Shown in pieces: positions 13,749-13,980 of a stretch of DNA of 13,980 nt; positions within the stretch are counted from its first letter, which is position 1; each line of letters starts with the position of its first letter. The position numbers were made by a program, and so were the translations under genes. Source of the DNA: CAYYWP01 sp050176585 (GTDB lineage: Bacteria; Desulfobacterota; Binatia; HRBIN30; CADEER01); the NCBI GenBank assembly GCA_050176585.1, contig JBFXHX010000071.1:1-13980 (forward strand), given 5' to 3'. The notes beneath the pieces are model-generated. The model had not been told where the DNA came from. It searched no databases and saw only the letters and a list, made by a program, of their open reading frames with translations.

Positions 13749-13980
13749 ATGGCGAACACGTGGCCGGCTCGGTCCCCACTCAGGTGGCCGGCGCTGGTGC
13801 AGGGGATATACTTTTTCACAACCGGTGTGTGGCCGCTCATTCACCGCGCGTCTTTCGAGGCGGTTACGGGGCCGAAAGTCGATTACTGGCTCGTGGAGAC
13901 CGTCGGCATTCTGGTGGCCGTGATCGGTCTGACCTTGCTCGCCGCCATTCGAACGCACACGCTCGCGGCGCTGCCGATCG
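13749..13980 (+). CDS. Small integral membrane protein, N-terminal part (runs off right edge)
   Basis: An open frame starts with ATG at 13749 and continues without a stop to the window end (77 codons). It reads MANTWPARSPLRWPALVQG, then a hydrophobic IYFFTTGVWPLI segment, a soluble loop HRASFEAVTGPKVDYW, and a second membrane helix (TVGILVAVIGLTLLAAI). A GAGGG lies 3-8 bases upstream. The pattern LVQGIY...TGVWPLIHRxSFExVTGPKxDxW looks like a conserved family of small hypothetical membrane proteins, which I cannot name. Function unknown. Confidence 0.7.
   Translation, partial: MANTWPARSPLRWPALVQGIYFFTTGVWPLIHRASFEAVTGPKVDYWLVETVGILVAVIGLTLLAAIRTHTLAALPI

Noticed and set aside
1..13980. CRISPR array, tRNA, rRNA, riboswitch or att site
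   Set aside because: No regularly spaced repeats, tRNA-like cloverleaf, rRNA signature or integrase with flanking repeats was seen.

Overview
The window is high-GC bacterial DNA with long spurious open frames on both strands. It looks like a soil or sediment bacterium, perhaps Acidobacteriota, Gemmatimonadota or a proteobacterium. No gene here fixes the phylum and I found no rRNA or tRNA. The content is mixed accessory DNA: transposase debris, a small catabolic neighbourhood, a cation-pump operon, and an orphan CheB-type gene flanked by microproteins.

Layout, left to right. (1) 1-411: remnants of IS3-type transposase genes, namely the start of an OrfA running off the left edge and a truncated, frameshifted OrfB C-terminus. 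(2) 510-567: a nested inverted repeat downstream of a minus-strand DUF1989 (urea carboxylase-associated family) gene at 576-1169. (3) 1241-1813: a secreted protein of unknown function. (4) 2139-4606, minus strand: an Old Yellow Enzyme-type flavin oxidoreductase and an AraC-family regulator. (5) 4738-6046, plus strand and divergent from the regulator: an EthD-family protein followed by a phytanoyl-CoA-dioxygenase-like Fe(II)/2-oxoglutarate oxygenase. Items 4 and 5 look like a regulator-controlled oxidative/reductive catabolic locus with unknown substrate.

(6) 6308-9975, minus strand: four overlapping genes. They are a P2A-like (Ca2+-type) P-type ATPase, a DUF5132-like small membrane protein, an HMA-fold protein without a CxxC motif, and a two-helix membrane protein. 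Each gene overlaps the next by 4 to 29 bases, so they are very probably one translationally coupled unit. (7) 9976-10415: a 440-base divergent control region with an extended -10 element and a direct repeat phased at exactly 20 bp. (8) 10416-11465: an NAD-dependent epimerase/SDR. (9) 11559-13518: a stand-alone CheB methylesterase-domain protein with a C-terminal zinc-ribbon-like module, flanked by two minus-strand microproteins that align to each other without gaps. (10) 13749 to the right edge: the start of a small membrane protein.

Nothing here is a clearly new defence or biosynthetic system. The points most worth a second look are the coupled ATPase/HMA-like operon, the related microproteins flanking the CheB gene, the EthD-dioxygenase pair under a divergent AraC regulator, and the phased repeats in the two divergent control regions.
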